45,893 bases of DNA from a virus (IMGVR_UViG_3300020215_000070:1-45893); one strand, 5' to 3'. Numbered from the stretch's first letter, positions 24,298-34,075 are shown. A program made the numbers and translations. The notes: generated by a model not told the origin, from the sequence alone.

Positions 24298-26217
24298 ATG
24301 AAAAGATGGTTATTTTTAGCAATTTTCCTTTTAACGGCTCCTTCGGTTTTCGCACAGCCGATGCGCGTTGGCCTGCAAGATGGATCTGGAAATGCTTTTG
24401 GCACGGCCAGCAATCCGATAAAAGTCGAGTGTCTCGACGGATGCGGTGAAGATGTGTCCGACATGTGGTCAACCTGGACGGATCCAATTGTAGATCATCA
24501 TGCGTCTGGAAGCATCGCCACAACCACAGGGACGATTTCTTCTGGCAGCAATTCTTTGAGTGTCGCTAGTGCATCGGGGTGGGAAGTCGGTATGGGAATC
24601 GCTGTTGCCAATGCCGGGACAGGGGGGAATACAGAGTTAATCACAAGCGTCACCGCTATCAATGGAACCACATTTACGCTAGCCAACAATGCATCGGCCA
24701 CAGCAACCGGTCAAACCGTCCGGCACGATGACACCGTAGCTTTACAGGCAGCTTTCGACTCAGCCAAGAATGTGCATCTTCGAGCAGGAAACTACAACGT
24801 TACAGGGCTATTGACCTTAAATGTGTCAAAGATGGTCATCGGTGACGGTCCCGTTGGCCGCGGAAATACGAGCACGGGGGATGCTTTAACGTCAATTTTC
24901 CAAAACAGCACAACGACAGGAACCATTAAGATCACAAAAGGTTATTCAATTCTGCGAGATTTCTCGATTCAGATGGCTTCTGGAAAAACGCCGACGGCAG
25001 GATATGGAATCGAAGTTGCCTCAACGGCGAGCACTAATGACAGGTTTTATGACATTGCCAACATGGTGATCTATGGGACTTTTGGCGGACTTAAGATCGG
25101 GACGGCCATTTCTCACGGACATTTTCGTAACTTGCAAATTAGTGTTGCGAGTGCCAGCACCGAAGCGGCTATTTATTACAACAATCCGTCGCCAGCCGGG
25201 GACAATTTCTTCACCGACATTATTTGTTTGACCATATTAAGCGGTACACCAGGCGCGAAGGGGATTCATATCGTTGCTGGCGACGTTACCGGATGGACTA
25301 ATGTTAAGACCTTGAATTTCGATAATGACCTGTTGATTGATGCGAGTGTCAGCTCAGTCAACTTCCAAAAGTTTGCGAATTGCAGCTTTGAAAATAATAC
25401 AAGCACAAACTCTGTTGTTAAGATCACGAGCTCTTCCGTCGGGAATATCTCTTTTATCGGTAGTGAAATTGGTACAAATTCGACGGGTGTTGGCATTGAA
25501 ATTGCCAGTGGGGCCAAGAACATTTTAATTGCCGGGAATAATTTTAGCACGCTGACGACGGGGATTAGCCTGACCTCGAATGGTGGAGGGACTAGCATTA
25601 TCGGAAACAGTTTTAAGACTGTCACGACAGCTATCAGTTTAGGAAGCTCCGCGAAAGACTACGCCATCTATGGAAATGTCTACGACAGTGTCACAACCCA
25701 GATTAACGGGAATCTGCTGACAACCTACAAGTCAATGATCCATAACTCCGCCGACACGGGAGGATACGCAATTATCTCCGGAGCGGCTGACGGTGTGGCA
25801 TCGGGTGGGTTTGTTACTGTCGCACAAGACAGTGGAGCTGCGACGACTTCCGGTGCACGGCTCGGTGGGATAACAGCAGCCGGCGCGAGGGACTCTTCGC
25901 ATTCTCTATCGGCTGGCGGCGGGCTTATTTTCTTTGCTAATGGGACCTTCTCCCCGACGAGTTTGCCGACAAATGCCCAGTTGCAACTAGCTCCGTCAGG
26001 GTCAACAACCAGAACCGCAGTTCAAACATGGCTTTCAACAGGCAACGTCGGAATTGGGACGACCAATCCAGTTAAGTCCTTCGAGGTCAAGGGCGGCGAT
26101 GCTTATATCAACAATACATCTGGTCAGTTAATTTTAAAATCTCCCGACGGGACATGCTCTTCCTGCGGGGTTGATAATAGTGATGCTTGGAGTTGTACAG
26201 GAGTTGCTTGTCCATAA
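24298..26217 (+). CDS. Signal-peptide beta-helix tail/adhesin-like protein
   Basis: A 639-residue protein beginning with a Sec signal peptide (MKRWLFLAIFLLTAPSVFA, cleavage before QP). Then come a QDGSGNAFGTASNP module and a long repeat-rich region with features of right-handed beta-helices (Asn/Ser/Thr/Gly-rich turns such as NNTSTNSVVKITSSS). The end has GNVGIGTTNPVKSFEVKGG and a Cys-bearing tail (SPDGTCSSCGVDNSDAW). Domains of this kind form trimeric spikes or depolymerases. A signal peptide is not expected on a virion part. GGAG precedes the start. Confidence 0.75.
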   Translation: MKRWLFLAIFLLTAPSVFAQPMRVGLQDGSGNAFGTASNPIKVECLDGCGEDVSDMWSTWTDPIVDHHASGSIATTTGTISSGSNSLSVASASGWEVGMGIAVANAGTGGNTELITSVTAINGTTFTLANNASATATGQTVRHDDTVALQAAFDSAKNVHLRAGNYNVTGLLTLNVSKMVIGDGPVGRGNTSTGDALTSIFQNSTTTGTIKITKGYSILRDFSIQMASGKTPTAGYGIEVASTASTNDRFYDIANMVIYGTFGGLKIGTAISHGHFRNLQISVASASTEAAIYYNNPSPAGDNFFTDIICLTILSGTPGAKGIHIVAGDVTGWTNVKTLNFDNDLLIDASVSSVNFQKFANCSFENNTSTNSVVKITSSSVGNISFIGSEIGTNSTGVGIEIASGAKNILIAGNNFSTLTTGISLTSNGGGTSIIGNSFKTVTTAISLGSSAKDYAIYGNVYDSVTTQINGNLLTTYKSMIHNSADTGGYAIISGAADGVASGGFVTVAQDSGAATTSGARLGGITAAGARDSSHSLSAGGGLIFFANGTFSPTSLPTNAQLQLAPSGSTTRTAVQTWLSTGNVGIGTTNPVKSFEVKGGDAYINNTSGQLILKSPDGTCSSCGVDNSDAWSCTGVACP

Positions 26218-26273
26218 GAAAAGAAGAATAGCCAACGTTTAAACAGGTGATTTAGAGGTCGCTCCTCTAAAAA

Positions 26274-26336
26274 CCAAACAGTAGTCAAAAGGGCTTGTCC
26301 TGGTGCACCAGCCACGGATGAGCCCTTTTTGTTTGG
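26274..26336 (+). terminator. Palindromic-loop hairpin element E4
   Basis: AAAAGGGCTTGTCC (26287-26300) pairs with GGATGAGCCCTTTT (26316-26329, with G-U pairs). The palindrome TGGTGCACCA (26301-26310), changed at two positions from E2/E3 yet still self-complementary, and the bulge GCCAC lie between. CCAAACA (26274-26280) with TGTTTGG (26330-26336) is the outer stem. An upstream hairpin TTAGAGG/CCTCTAA precedes it. GAAAGGA and ATG 26353 follow. Confidence 0.8.
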
Positions 26337-26352
26337 CTCTGAAAGGAAAGAG

Positions 26353-29300
26353 ATGAAAAAAATCCTGATGATTCTAGTCCTGCTAGGGATTCGATGTGTG
26401 CCAGCGATTGCTGGGGACACGACGACCAATGGATACTTTTATTTGCCGGCTCTGGGTGCTGACGGCGCTGACGAACGAAACACCTGGTTCAATAAACTAC
26501 AAGCCACTGACGCAATCATCGGAGCGATGCGATCGGCTGTTTATTGGACTGACGGGACTAATTCGACGTTGACTGGCGAGAAGGATCTGGAAGCATCGGA
26601 TTTGGCTATTACTGCTACGTGGAATTTTGCAGACGGAATCTTAAAGCTTCCAAGCGGGCTCGCTCCTAATACGGCTCATTGCGACGCATCCAATGAAGCC
26701 GGCCGGATTTTTGTTGATACAGACGCAACATCTGGCCAGCAGGTGTATGTTTGCGAGGGCACATCCGGGTGGAAACTCCAAGGCGATGGTGGCGGTGGTG
26801 GTGGAGGTGGCGGTTGGACCGACGGGGGGACAGACATCTACTTACAAACTTTAACTGACAAAGTTGGCATTGGCACTTCAGCGCCTAGCAAGGCTCTAGA
26901 AATCTCTGGGAGTGACCCTAATATTTTATTGACTGATACACAATACACTGGAACTAAATGGTCCATCCATGCGGTTGACAATGGGTTTGGAAACGGAACA
27001 AATTTTGGTATTCGATCAACCAGTAATAGCGGATCAACTTATTCTAACGATCTTTTTATCTGGCCTGGGGCTAATGTTGCCATCGGCACGTTGACGCCAG
27101 CATATCCGGCTAAGCTAACCTTAAAAGGCGCAGGCACTGGCTCAGGCAGCAATCTTGTCCTTACGGATTCTAGCAATAACGTTAAATTCTCGGTTTCTGA
27201 TGATGGCACAACGGGAATCGGGACAACTTCTCCCAGAGGCCGCCTTGATATTGGGACAGGAAATTTCTACGGAAACACCGTTACCGTAGGGACGGTTAAT
27301 ACTGGCTCAGGCGTCGGTCTAGTTGAAGCAACAAATGGCATTGGATTTGACCCTAACGGAACTGGGCCACTGATGAAGTTAACTACAACCCGTTTCGTCG
27401 GAATTGGAACGACTGCGCCTACGCAAATTTTGCATGTAGTCGGTGCTCCACGGTTCACGGGATTAGTAAGTTGTGACACGATTGACTCAGATGCTAACGG
27501 CGTTCTTTCCTGCGGAACTGACACCGGCGGGACGGCCGCTGGCGGATGGACAGATAGCGGATCACAAATCTATCCCACAACGCTGACTGATAGTGTCTCT
27601 ATTGGGACTTCATCTCCGGGTACTGGCGGATTCATCGGAACTCTTAGAATACACAAAGATACCAACAACGTCAACCAGATGGTTTTAGATAATCCTAACG
27701 GTGGGACAGCGGCCCAGGCCAGGATGAATATTTCAACGGCAACCGCCAACGGTTTGTTCGGTGTCTATCCAACTAATTACATCTCCAATGATTTTCATCA
27801 AGGAAAAACAGTGGTCATGTCAGAAACCGGTAGCGGTGTTGTTATTGAGGGGCAATCTGCTTCTGGTGAAATCATTTTGGCTAGCGGTGGTGGTAATGAA
27901 CGACTCCGCGTCGAATCTGACGGGGATATTGCGATTGGGACAACGAGCAGCACGGCAAAAATGTTAGTTGCTCAAACCGGCGCGGCTGATTCTTTCCGGG
28001 TCAATGACGCTGCGGCTGACACGTCTCCCTTTGTGATTGATCAATCAGGCAATGTTGGCGTCGGGACAATAGCACCATCAACCCAGATGCACGTCGTAGG
28101 AAATATGCGTGTCACGGGTCTTACTTCCTGCGACACGATTGACACGGATTCCAGCGGAAATATGATTTGCGGAGCTGACAACGGGGGAAGCGTAGGCGGT
28201 TGGACGGATGCGGGTACTGTTGTCTACGCGACAGCAACAGGCGACAATGTCGCAATTGGAACCACTGTCGCATCGACTAAGTTACAAGTCGCTGGGACAG
28301 TTACAGCAACGGCATTCGCTGGCGATGGATCAGCATTGACTGGAATTAGCGGGTCAATCAGCGGGCTAACAACTACGAAAATTCCTAAAGCGTCCAGCGC
28401 TACGGCAATCGTTGACTCACAGATTGCTGACGATGGTACTAACGTCTCTCTGGGTACGACCACATCAAACGCAAAATTGTTGATCGAGCAATCTGCAGCA
28501 GCTAATGCGCTTCGCGTCAATGACGCGACCGGTGATGGGACTCCCTTTATTGTCGATCAAGACGGAAACGTGGGAATTGGGACAGTAACGGCCACGAATC
28601 CTTTAGAAATCCGTGCTGCTACAGCTGCATTAGGTTTCCGGTCAGTCTCAACAGCCGCTAGTGGCGCGTCTTCCGGATCTGGCATTCTTGCCGGATCAGA
28701 CGATGGCGCTGCAATTGCCAGCGGTGATCGGCTGGGGTTCTATGGATTTACCGGGGCAACAGATGCTTCCCACAGTTTGGCTAATGGAGCTCTGATCAGC
28801 GCTTTTGCTTCTGGAAATTATACCGGTTCATCAATTCCAACAGAACTCAGATTTGAGACAGCACCTTCTGGGTCAACGACACGGATTGAACGAATGCGGA
28901 TTGAATCAGATGGGGATGTCGGTGTTGGAACATCCACTATTGGAGCTCAATTGACACTAGAACAGACAGATTCAGCTGACTCCTTTAGGGTTAATGACGA
29001 GGCCGGGGATACAACGCCTTTTGTTATTGATCATCTCGGTGCCGTGGGCGTCGGAACGACTAGCCCGGTCGGTGCCTTAGATATTCGCAGCGATGAAGTG
29101 CGGTCTTGGACTGGTGGCGGAACAGCAGGAACAGCAACTGGCGCAGGTGATCTGTATGTTGAAGGAGACTTGGAGGTTGATGGAACAATTACAGCACCCT
29201 CGGGGTTAGGGGGCAGGAGCCTTACTGTAAGCGGGACGGCTCTAGATGCTGACACTGAACTATATACGGATGTTAAGTGCGTCAACATTGACCCTGCGTC

Positions 29301-29598
29301 AACGACAACCGATTGGTTTGGATTTAAAGCACCTTTTAATTTAACGGTCACAGGGATTGATTGCATTGTGGATGCGTCTACCAGTGTTGTGCTGACACCT
29401 AACGAGTGCGACGGAAACGGTGCCAATTGCACGGCCATTGAAGCCGCAATCACCTGTGCCACGACTAATACGACCGAAGCCAGCGGAGTTGATAATAGCA
29501 GCGTCGATGCCGGGGATTGGGTACGTGTTGTTCGAGGGACAGTGAGTGGATCACCTAAGCAGGCTAACATTTGTTTTGAGTTTACGAAAAATGATTAA
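26353..29598 (+). CDS. Large signal-peptide repeat protein (tail-fibre-like)
   Basis: A 1081-residue protein with an N-terminal Sec signal (MKKILMILVLLGIRCVPAIA). After a Gly-rich linker (residues around 150-160) it contains many beta-repeat units with the motif VGIGTxxPxxxL. There are two copies of a TGLxSCDTIDxDxxG unit with paired Cys and several copies of SFRVNDxAxDTxPFVID. Such repeats are frequent in fibre and surface proteins of environmental bacteria and phages. The C-terminus has more Cys (VKCVNIDPAS; DCIVDAS; CDGNGANC). GAAAGGAAAGAG precedes ATG 26353. Confidence 0.75.
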   Translation: MKKILMILVLLGIRCVPAIAGDTTTNGYFYLPALGADGADERNTWFNKLQATDAIIGAMRSAVYWTDGTNSTLTGEKDLEASDLAITATWNFADGILKLPSGLAPNTAHCDASNEAGRIFVDTDATSGQQVYVCEGTSGWKLQGDGGGGGGGGGWTDGGTDIYLQTLTDKVGIGTSAPSKALEISGSDPNILLTDTQYTGTKWSIHAVDNGFGNGTNFGIRSTSNSGSTYSNDLFIWPGANVAIGTLTPAYPAKLTLKGAGTGSGSNLVLTDSSNNVKFSVSDDGTTGIGTTSPRGRLDIGTGNFYGNTVTVGTVNTGSGVGLVEATNGIGFDPNGTGPLMKLTTTRFVGIGTTAPTQILHVVGAPRFTGLVSCDTIDSDANGVLSCGTDTGGTAAGGWTDSGSQIYPTTLTDSVSIGTSSPGTGGFIGTLRIHKDTNNVNQMVLDNPNGGTAAQARMNISTATANGLFGVYPTNYISNDFHQGKTVVMSETGSGVVIEGQSASGEIILASGGGNERLRVESDGDIAIGTTSSTAKMLVAQTGAADSFRVNDAAADTSPFVIDQSGNVGVGTIAPSTQMHVVGNMRVTGLTSCDTIDTDSSGNMICGADNGGSVGGWTDAGTVVYATATGDNVAIGTTVASTKLQVAGTVTATAFAGDGSALTGISGSISGLTTTKIPKASSATAIVDSQIADDGTNVSLGTTTSNAKLLIEQSAAANALRVNDATGDGTPFIVDQDGNVGIGTVTATNPLEIRAATAALGFRSVSTAASGASSGSGILAGSDDGAAIASGDRLGFYGFTGATDASHSLANGALISAFASGNYTGSSIPTELRFETAPSGSTTRIERMRIESDGDVGVGTSTIGAQLTLEQTDSADSFRVNDEAGDTTPFVIDHLGAVGVGTTSPVGALDIRSDEVRSWTGGGTAGTATGAGDLYVEGDLEVDGTITAPSGLGGRSLTVSGTALDADTELYTDVKCVNIDPASTTTDWFGFKAPFNLTVTGIDCIVDASTSVVLTPNECDGNGANCTAIEAAITCATTNTTEASGVDNSSVDAGDWVRVVRGTVSGSPKQANICFEFTKND

Positions 29599-31522
29599 AA
29601 AACTTATCCTAATTATTTTATTTTTAGGCGTGTCTGAGGCTTGGGCCGCCACGTACTACGTCAGAACTGACGGGGGGACAGGCACACAATGTACTGGCTT
29701 GGCCAATGCTGCCTATGACGGATCAGGGACAGGTGAAGCCTGCGCGTTTAATCATCCCAATTGGGCATTAGAAGGCCAAGGGCAGCCAGCCGGAGCCATG
29801 GCAGGGAGTGATACGCTGGTCCTTGCTTGTCCTAATAACGATTGCACAGGTGTTTCGTATCGCATTGGATGTTTAGACGATGCGGATTGCGTTAATAGCA
29901 ATTACAACACAACTAATACAGCAACTTGTTTTAGCTCCTGGTCTTATGATTGCTATCCGAATGCCGTTCCGTCAGGAACATCTGGGACTCATACCAAAAT
30001 TATCGGCTGCTCAACAGGTGGATGCTCTGGGTATACCGGGGTTCCCAAGCTTTGGGGGGCAGGGCGCGTTGTCATGGTTCTTAATTTAGGCGGGTCTCAA
30101 TATGTTGATGTCCAAGATATAGAAATCACTGATCATGCTGATTGTGGGGAGGGGCATCCTCTATATAATTGTGGCACCGCAGATTCTAGCGAACTATCTG
30201 CCAGAGATTTGGTGTACCTAGAAGGCGCCGAAAATATTACGTTTAATAATGTCTATCTTCATGGCGCTTGGCGATACGGAGCATATGGTGGAAATGTTTC
30301 AAATATTACTTGGAATAATAGCCGTATAGAGTTCAACGCTAGAGGTGGATGGAATTTGGACACGTGCAACAATGATGGCACCTGTGGAGTTAATGCAAAC
30401 GGTGATGACGTCATATTCAGTGGGTCCCTTTCTGGTACAAGGTATACATGCAAAATTAATAACAATGGCTGCGTAGAAGATTCAGCCAGCGTAGGCACGG
30501 CAAAGAGTCAGGGTTGCTATGAACAGACAGCTAGTGGTTACGGTGACGGCATAGGATCTTCTAGAACGACTGGCGATTGGTCATTTACTGGTTGCGAAAT
30601 TATGCATAATACCTCGGACGGGATAGACTTGCTTTATTCCCTTAATGGAATAACCCTCGCTGTCAAAAAGTCTAGGATTGAAGGCAATAATGGGAACCAG
30701 CTCAAAGGGCCGAACACAATGGACGTTCAGGCATCTTATATTATTGGTAATTGTGGATATTTCTACGGGCAGAGTTTTACATATGGTGTAAATGATTGGG
30801 CTAAGTTTGATTTTTGCCGGGCACTAGGAAACACAATAGCTATTGCTTTTATTAACAGCACAATTCCCAAAATTATCGGAACAACAGTTACTGGAAACGG
30901 TGATGTTTTGATCCAGACAAGCGGAATTTGTACTACGGGCCAGGATGTTACTGTGAAAAATAATGTTCTTTTGGGTGGTCGGGAGTTTCGCGATGACACT
31001 TCAGTCAATGCTGCTGGGGGGAATGATTCAGTTTCTGTTTATTATGACGCTGCCGCAGATTGTGCTGGCCTAAATGAGAGCCAATGTGATGCTAGAGCTT
31101 CAGATGGATGCGATTGGGACGGGTCTGCATGCCTAAACTGTGACACTGATTTTGTTGAAACTAATAATGTCTGCATTTCCTTTAAGGAGGGGAGTAGTGC
31201 TTGCAATGGGACTGATTCGAACGATACCGCAACATCTTCCCAAGTTTTCGATGGAACTATCAAGCAAGGTCCATATACTTCACCTGGATATTACACCTCC
31301 GCAGACTACGTAGATCAGCTTGATCTTAAATCTGGTAGCCCTGCCATTGATATTGCTGACGAGACCGTGACCGGAGCCGAAACGTATGACTATTTTGGTA
31401 TCACTCGACCGGCTTCGTGGGATAGCGGCGCATTAGAATTTAACTCTGGGGCCGGCGGAGGCACCTCTGACCGCACGGGCATAATGATTATGACATGGTT
31501 ATTGGAAGGCCCATCAAAATGA
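29591..31522 (+). CDS. Signal-peptide, Cys-rich beta-helix protein
   Basis: A 643-residue protein with a Sec signal (MIKKLILIILFLGVSEAWA) and then TYYVRTDGGTGTQCTGLANA. The middle has the Asn/Gly-rich rungs of a parallel beta-helix (AENITFNNVYLHGAWRYGAY; ITWNNSRIEFNARGGWNLD). Well over 20 Cys residues, many close in sequence (GCSTGGCSGYTG; CDARASDGCDWDGSACLNC), suggest disulfides, so the mature protein would be extracytoplasmic. The start overlaps the preceding stop. Right-handed beta-helix folds include polysaccharide lyases and phage spikes. Confidence 0.75.
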   Translation: MIKKLILIILFLGVSEAWAATYYVRTDGGTGTQCTGLANAAYDGSGTGEACAFNHPNWALEGQGQPAGAMAGSDTLVLACPNNDCTGVSYRIGCLDDADCVNSNYNTTNTATCFSSWSYDCYPNAVPSGTSGTHTKIIGCSTGGCSGYTGVPKLWGAGRVVMVLNLGGSQYVDVQDIEITDHADCGEGHPLYNCGTADSSELSARDLVYLEGAENITFNNVYLHGAWRYGAYGGNVSNITWNNSRIEFNARGGWNLDTCNNDGTCGVNANGDDVIFSGSLSGTRYTCKINNNGCVEDSASVGTAKSQGCYEQTASGYGDGIGSSRTTGDWSFTGCEIMHNTSDGIDLLYSLNGITLAVKKSRIEGNNGNQLKGPNTMDVQASYIIGNCGYFYGQSFTYGVNDWAKFDFCRALGNTIAIAFINSTIPKIIGTTVTGNGDVLIQTSGICTTGQDVTVKNNVLLGGREFRDDTSVNAAGGNDSVSVYYDAAADCAGLNESQCDARASDGCDWDGSACLNCDTDFVETNNVCISFKEGSSACNGTDSNDTATSSQVFDGTIKQGPYTSPGYYTSADYVDQLDLKSGSPAIDIADETVTGAETYDYFGITRPASWDSGALEFNSGAGGGTSDRTGIMIMTWLLEGPSK

Positions 31523-33390
31523 AGAAAATATTGTTATTTCTACAGTTGGCCCTTATTTTGACGACTCCCGCCTATGCCACAACCTACTATGTGGATTGTG
31601 CGGGATCGGACTCTAATAACGGATTGAGCGAGGCGACAGCTTTTCGTACAACGCAGCCGGTCGAAGGCACTGGATTTTTGCAGCCCGGAGATATCGTCAA
31701 TATCAAAAAGGGCTGCACATGGACTGGGACTGATGCGCGGTTCTCGGTCAACTCCGCAGGTAGCGCAGCAAATCCCATCATCATACAAGCCTACGGCGCA
31801 AGTGGAGCTGATCCTATTTTTGATGGTTCAGTTGACCCAGCCGTTGACGTGCCTGGCTGGTCTGGCTGGACAATCCACGACGCGACTAACAGCATTTATG
31901 TTTCAAATGTAACCGTGCCCTGGCAGGTCAATACAGTGATCATTGACGGATCTTCGACCTTAAGTTCTCCGTTCCATGCGGTGCAGAACTTAACGCTCTT
32001 AACCGCAATTCCAGGGAAATTCTATCAGTCTAACTCAGGAGCTAAAGTTTTTGTCAGGTTGGCTGATAATAGCAATCCAAACAGTCACACAATCAGATTT
32101 GGACGATATGCCGGGGACAATGATCGGGGCTTAGTGCAGGTTAATAACTCAACGGCGCAACATATCGAGTTTCACGATATTCATGTTAAGGGTTCAAATA
32201 TATATAACTTCTCGTCGGCAAATCCTTATGTGTCATTTATTGATTGCACAGCAGAATTCGCAGCGCGGGAGAATTTTTATTTTATCGATAATGTGACCAA
32301 TCATCCATCAGGGGCAATCCATAATGTTTGCAATCGCTGCACGGCGAAATGGGCTAGCTCATGGGGGCATAGCTCTACAGGTGGTGCGGGCCAGAATATC
32401 ACAATCGAGGCATCGTATGTTGACATCTTGAACTCTGAGGTTGCCTATGGGCATATGGCCGGAATTGATTTTTTGCGATACAACTCAGACACCAATCCCG
32501 GGTTCGGACGGGTCATCAATTGCAATGTGCATGACAATAGCCAAAGAAGCAAAACGACTCATGACGCCGTAGGATTTGATGCTGAAATCTACGTTGATGG
32601 CGGGCATGACATTCAAATCATCAACAATACGATTTACAAGACATCTGGATTCTCTGGCGGAAACGGTGCTGCGGCGATTTCTTTAGGAACAGAATATGCC
32701 GGAACGTTTGTCGTCGATAATGTCGATATTATCAACAATCTAGTCACTGGCATGAATGGTCCAGCAGTAACAACTATTTCTCTTCTCCACGGGTCTCCAG
32801 TAACAACGGGAGTGCTTTCTAATATACGCATGGTAGGCAATACTTTTGTGCGAGGGTCCTACTATATCATTCTCTCCCTGGGGCACATGATATCCGTTGC
32901 CAATGGTGGAGAGGGAGTCTACTCCTACAACAATATCTTCTACAATCCAGCCGGGTCAATCATTGGATATATGCCATCTTCATCTGGGCTGATTCATTCG
33001 GACAATAATATTTATTATACGCTCGACGGGGAGAATGACATATTAAACGATACTTATTCTTTGCCAGAGTGGCAAGCGTTGACAGGTCAAGACGCGAACT
33101 CCTTGTTTGTGGACCCGCAGTTTGTATCTGGACACCATCTTAAAAATACTTTAGCAGGAGACGCAACAACATCACCAGGCGTTAATGCAGGCAGGGAGGG
33201 GGTCTTAGATTCAAGCTATACCATTGCCAGCATTGGCAGCACTCGCAAGGACGACGTGGCGGATGAGGTGACTAATATTGACATCGGATATCACTACAAT
33301 TTTGTTTTAGATTCATCGCTCAATTTTGTTGATACGACGTCAAATGTGAGTTACGAAAACGTCATAATACAGAATCTGATTTTACGGTAG
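31519..33390 (+). CDS. Signal-peptide beta-helix protein, polysaccharide-lyase-like
   Basis: A 623-residue protein with a Sec signal (MKKILLFLQLALILTTPAYA) and then TTYYVDCAGSDSNNGLSEAT, AFRTTQPVEG, FLQPGDIVNIKKG. This start is common to right-handed beta-helix (PL6- or pectate-lyase-like) enzymes and spikes. Later rungs include IEFHDIHVKGSNIYN and DVDIINNLVTGMNGPAVTT. Catalytic residues could not be assigned. It overlaps the previous gene by 4 bases; GGAAGG precedes the start. It may degrade capsule or biofilm polysaccharide. Confidence 0.75.
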   Translation: MKKILLFLQLALILTTPAYATTYYVDCAGSDSNNGLSEATAFRTTQPVEGTGFLQPGDIVNIKKGCTWTGTDARFSVNSAGSAANPIIIQAYGASGADPIFDGSVDPAVDVPGWSGWTIHDATNSIYVSNVTVPWQVNTVIIDGSSTLSSPFHAVQNLTLLTAIPGKFYQSNSGAKVFVRLADNSNPNSHTIRFGRYAGDNDRGLVQVNNSTAQHIEFHDIHVKGSNIYNFSSANPYVSFIDCTAEFAARENFYFIDNVTNHPSGAIHNVCNRCTAKWASSWGHSSTGGAGQNITIEASYVDILNSEVAYGHMAGIDFLRYNSDTNPGFGRVINCNVHDNSQRSKTTHDAVGFDAEIYVDGGHDIQIINNTIYKTSGFSGGNGAAAISLGTEYAGTFVVDNVDIINNLVTGMNGPAVTTISLLHGSPVTTGVLSNIRMVGNTFVRGSYYIILSLGHMISVANGGEGVYSYNNIFYNPAGSIIGYMPSSSGLIHSDNNIYYTLDGENDILNDTYSLPEWQALTGQDANSLFVDPQFVSGHHLKNTLAGDATTSPGVNAGREGVLDSSYTIASIGSTRKDDVADEVTNIDIGYHYNFVLDSSLNFVDTTSNVSYENVIIQNLILR

Positions 33391-33400
33391 GAGGTTGAAG

Positions 33401-33697
33401 ATGAGATATATTCTACTTTTTATCATGTTGCTGTGTCCCATCGTAGCCCTTGCCGGTCCACAATTGCCCAATCTATGGCAGGTTTACGTTGACCGCGACA
33501 AGCTCTTGCAAAACGTTGGACCCGACGGTATCCGGTTCGAGTACAGTTATCAGAAAAGTGGCGTCTGGACAGTTAAACAGTTTGTTATTTACGAAAAGGG
33601 CAAAGAACCAAACGCTAAAGGCTGCAGGCCAACTGGTCGCTATATCGAAATTGGCGACAAGAATAGCGCTGAAACTTGGGATATTTGTGAGGAGTGA
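33401..33697 (+). CDS. Small secreted protein
   Basis: A 98-residue product with a signal peptide (MRYILLFIMLLCPIVALA, cleavage before GPQLP) and a mature domain with aromatic beta strands (GIRFEYSYQKSGVWTVKQFV) and two late Cys (KGCRPTG ... DICEE) that could form a disulfide. GGAGG precedes ATG 33401. It is the last of six consecutive secreted products. Function unknown. Confidence 0.65.
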   Translation: MRYILLFIMLLCPIVALAGPQLPNLWQVYVDRDKLLQNVGPDGIRFEYSYQKSGVWTVKQFVIYEKGKEPNAKGCRPTGRYIEIGDKNSAETWDICEE

Positions 33698-33701
33698 CTG
33701 G

Positions 33702-34070
33702 ATGGCAAGGAAATTACGAATCCAGGTGGTCGATACAGACGGAAACGTCATCCATGAGGGTATAGACCAGCTCAGAGTCTTTTCCGACGGAACACCCAAT
33801 AATAAGTTTTTGGGGATGGGTATCGGGGACCTGGTAAAACTGTTTGTTTATGTCGTGGGTGTCATCATCTTCCTTGTCAAAGTGGACGGGCGAATTGCCG
33901 TCCTTGAGTCGGCCATGATGGAAAGTAAAAAAAATTTTCAGAGCATAGCTGAGTTTATGTCTAACGTCGATAAATATAATTCGATGCACTACGGGGTAGA
34001 GTTTTCCGGCGGAAAGCCGGTATATGGCCGGGGGAAAAACACAGCAGATTCCCCTAACAGAACGGACTAA
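33702..34070 (+). CDS. Membrane protein with coiled coil in the lysis region
   Basis: The 122-residue product has a beta-rich N-terminus (ARKLRIQVVDTDGNVIHEGI), one membrane helix (VKLFVYVVGVIIFLVKV) and a helical part (RIAVLESAMMESKKNFQSIA). This layout occurs in phage proteins next to holin genes. It could also anchor the preceding secreted protein. No family recognised with certainty. Confidence 0.6.
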   Translation: MARKLRIQVVDTDGNVIHEGIDQLRVFSDGTPNNKFLGMGIGDLVKLFVYVVGVIIFLVKVDGRIAVLESAMMESKKNFQSIAEFMSNVDKYNSMHYGVEFSGGKPVYGRGKNTADSPNRTD

Positions 34071-34075
34071 TAATC

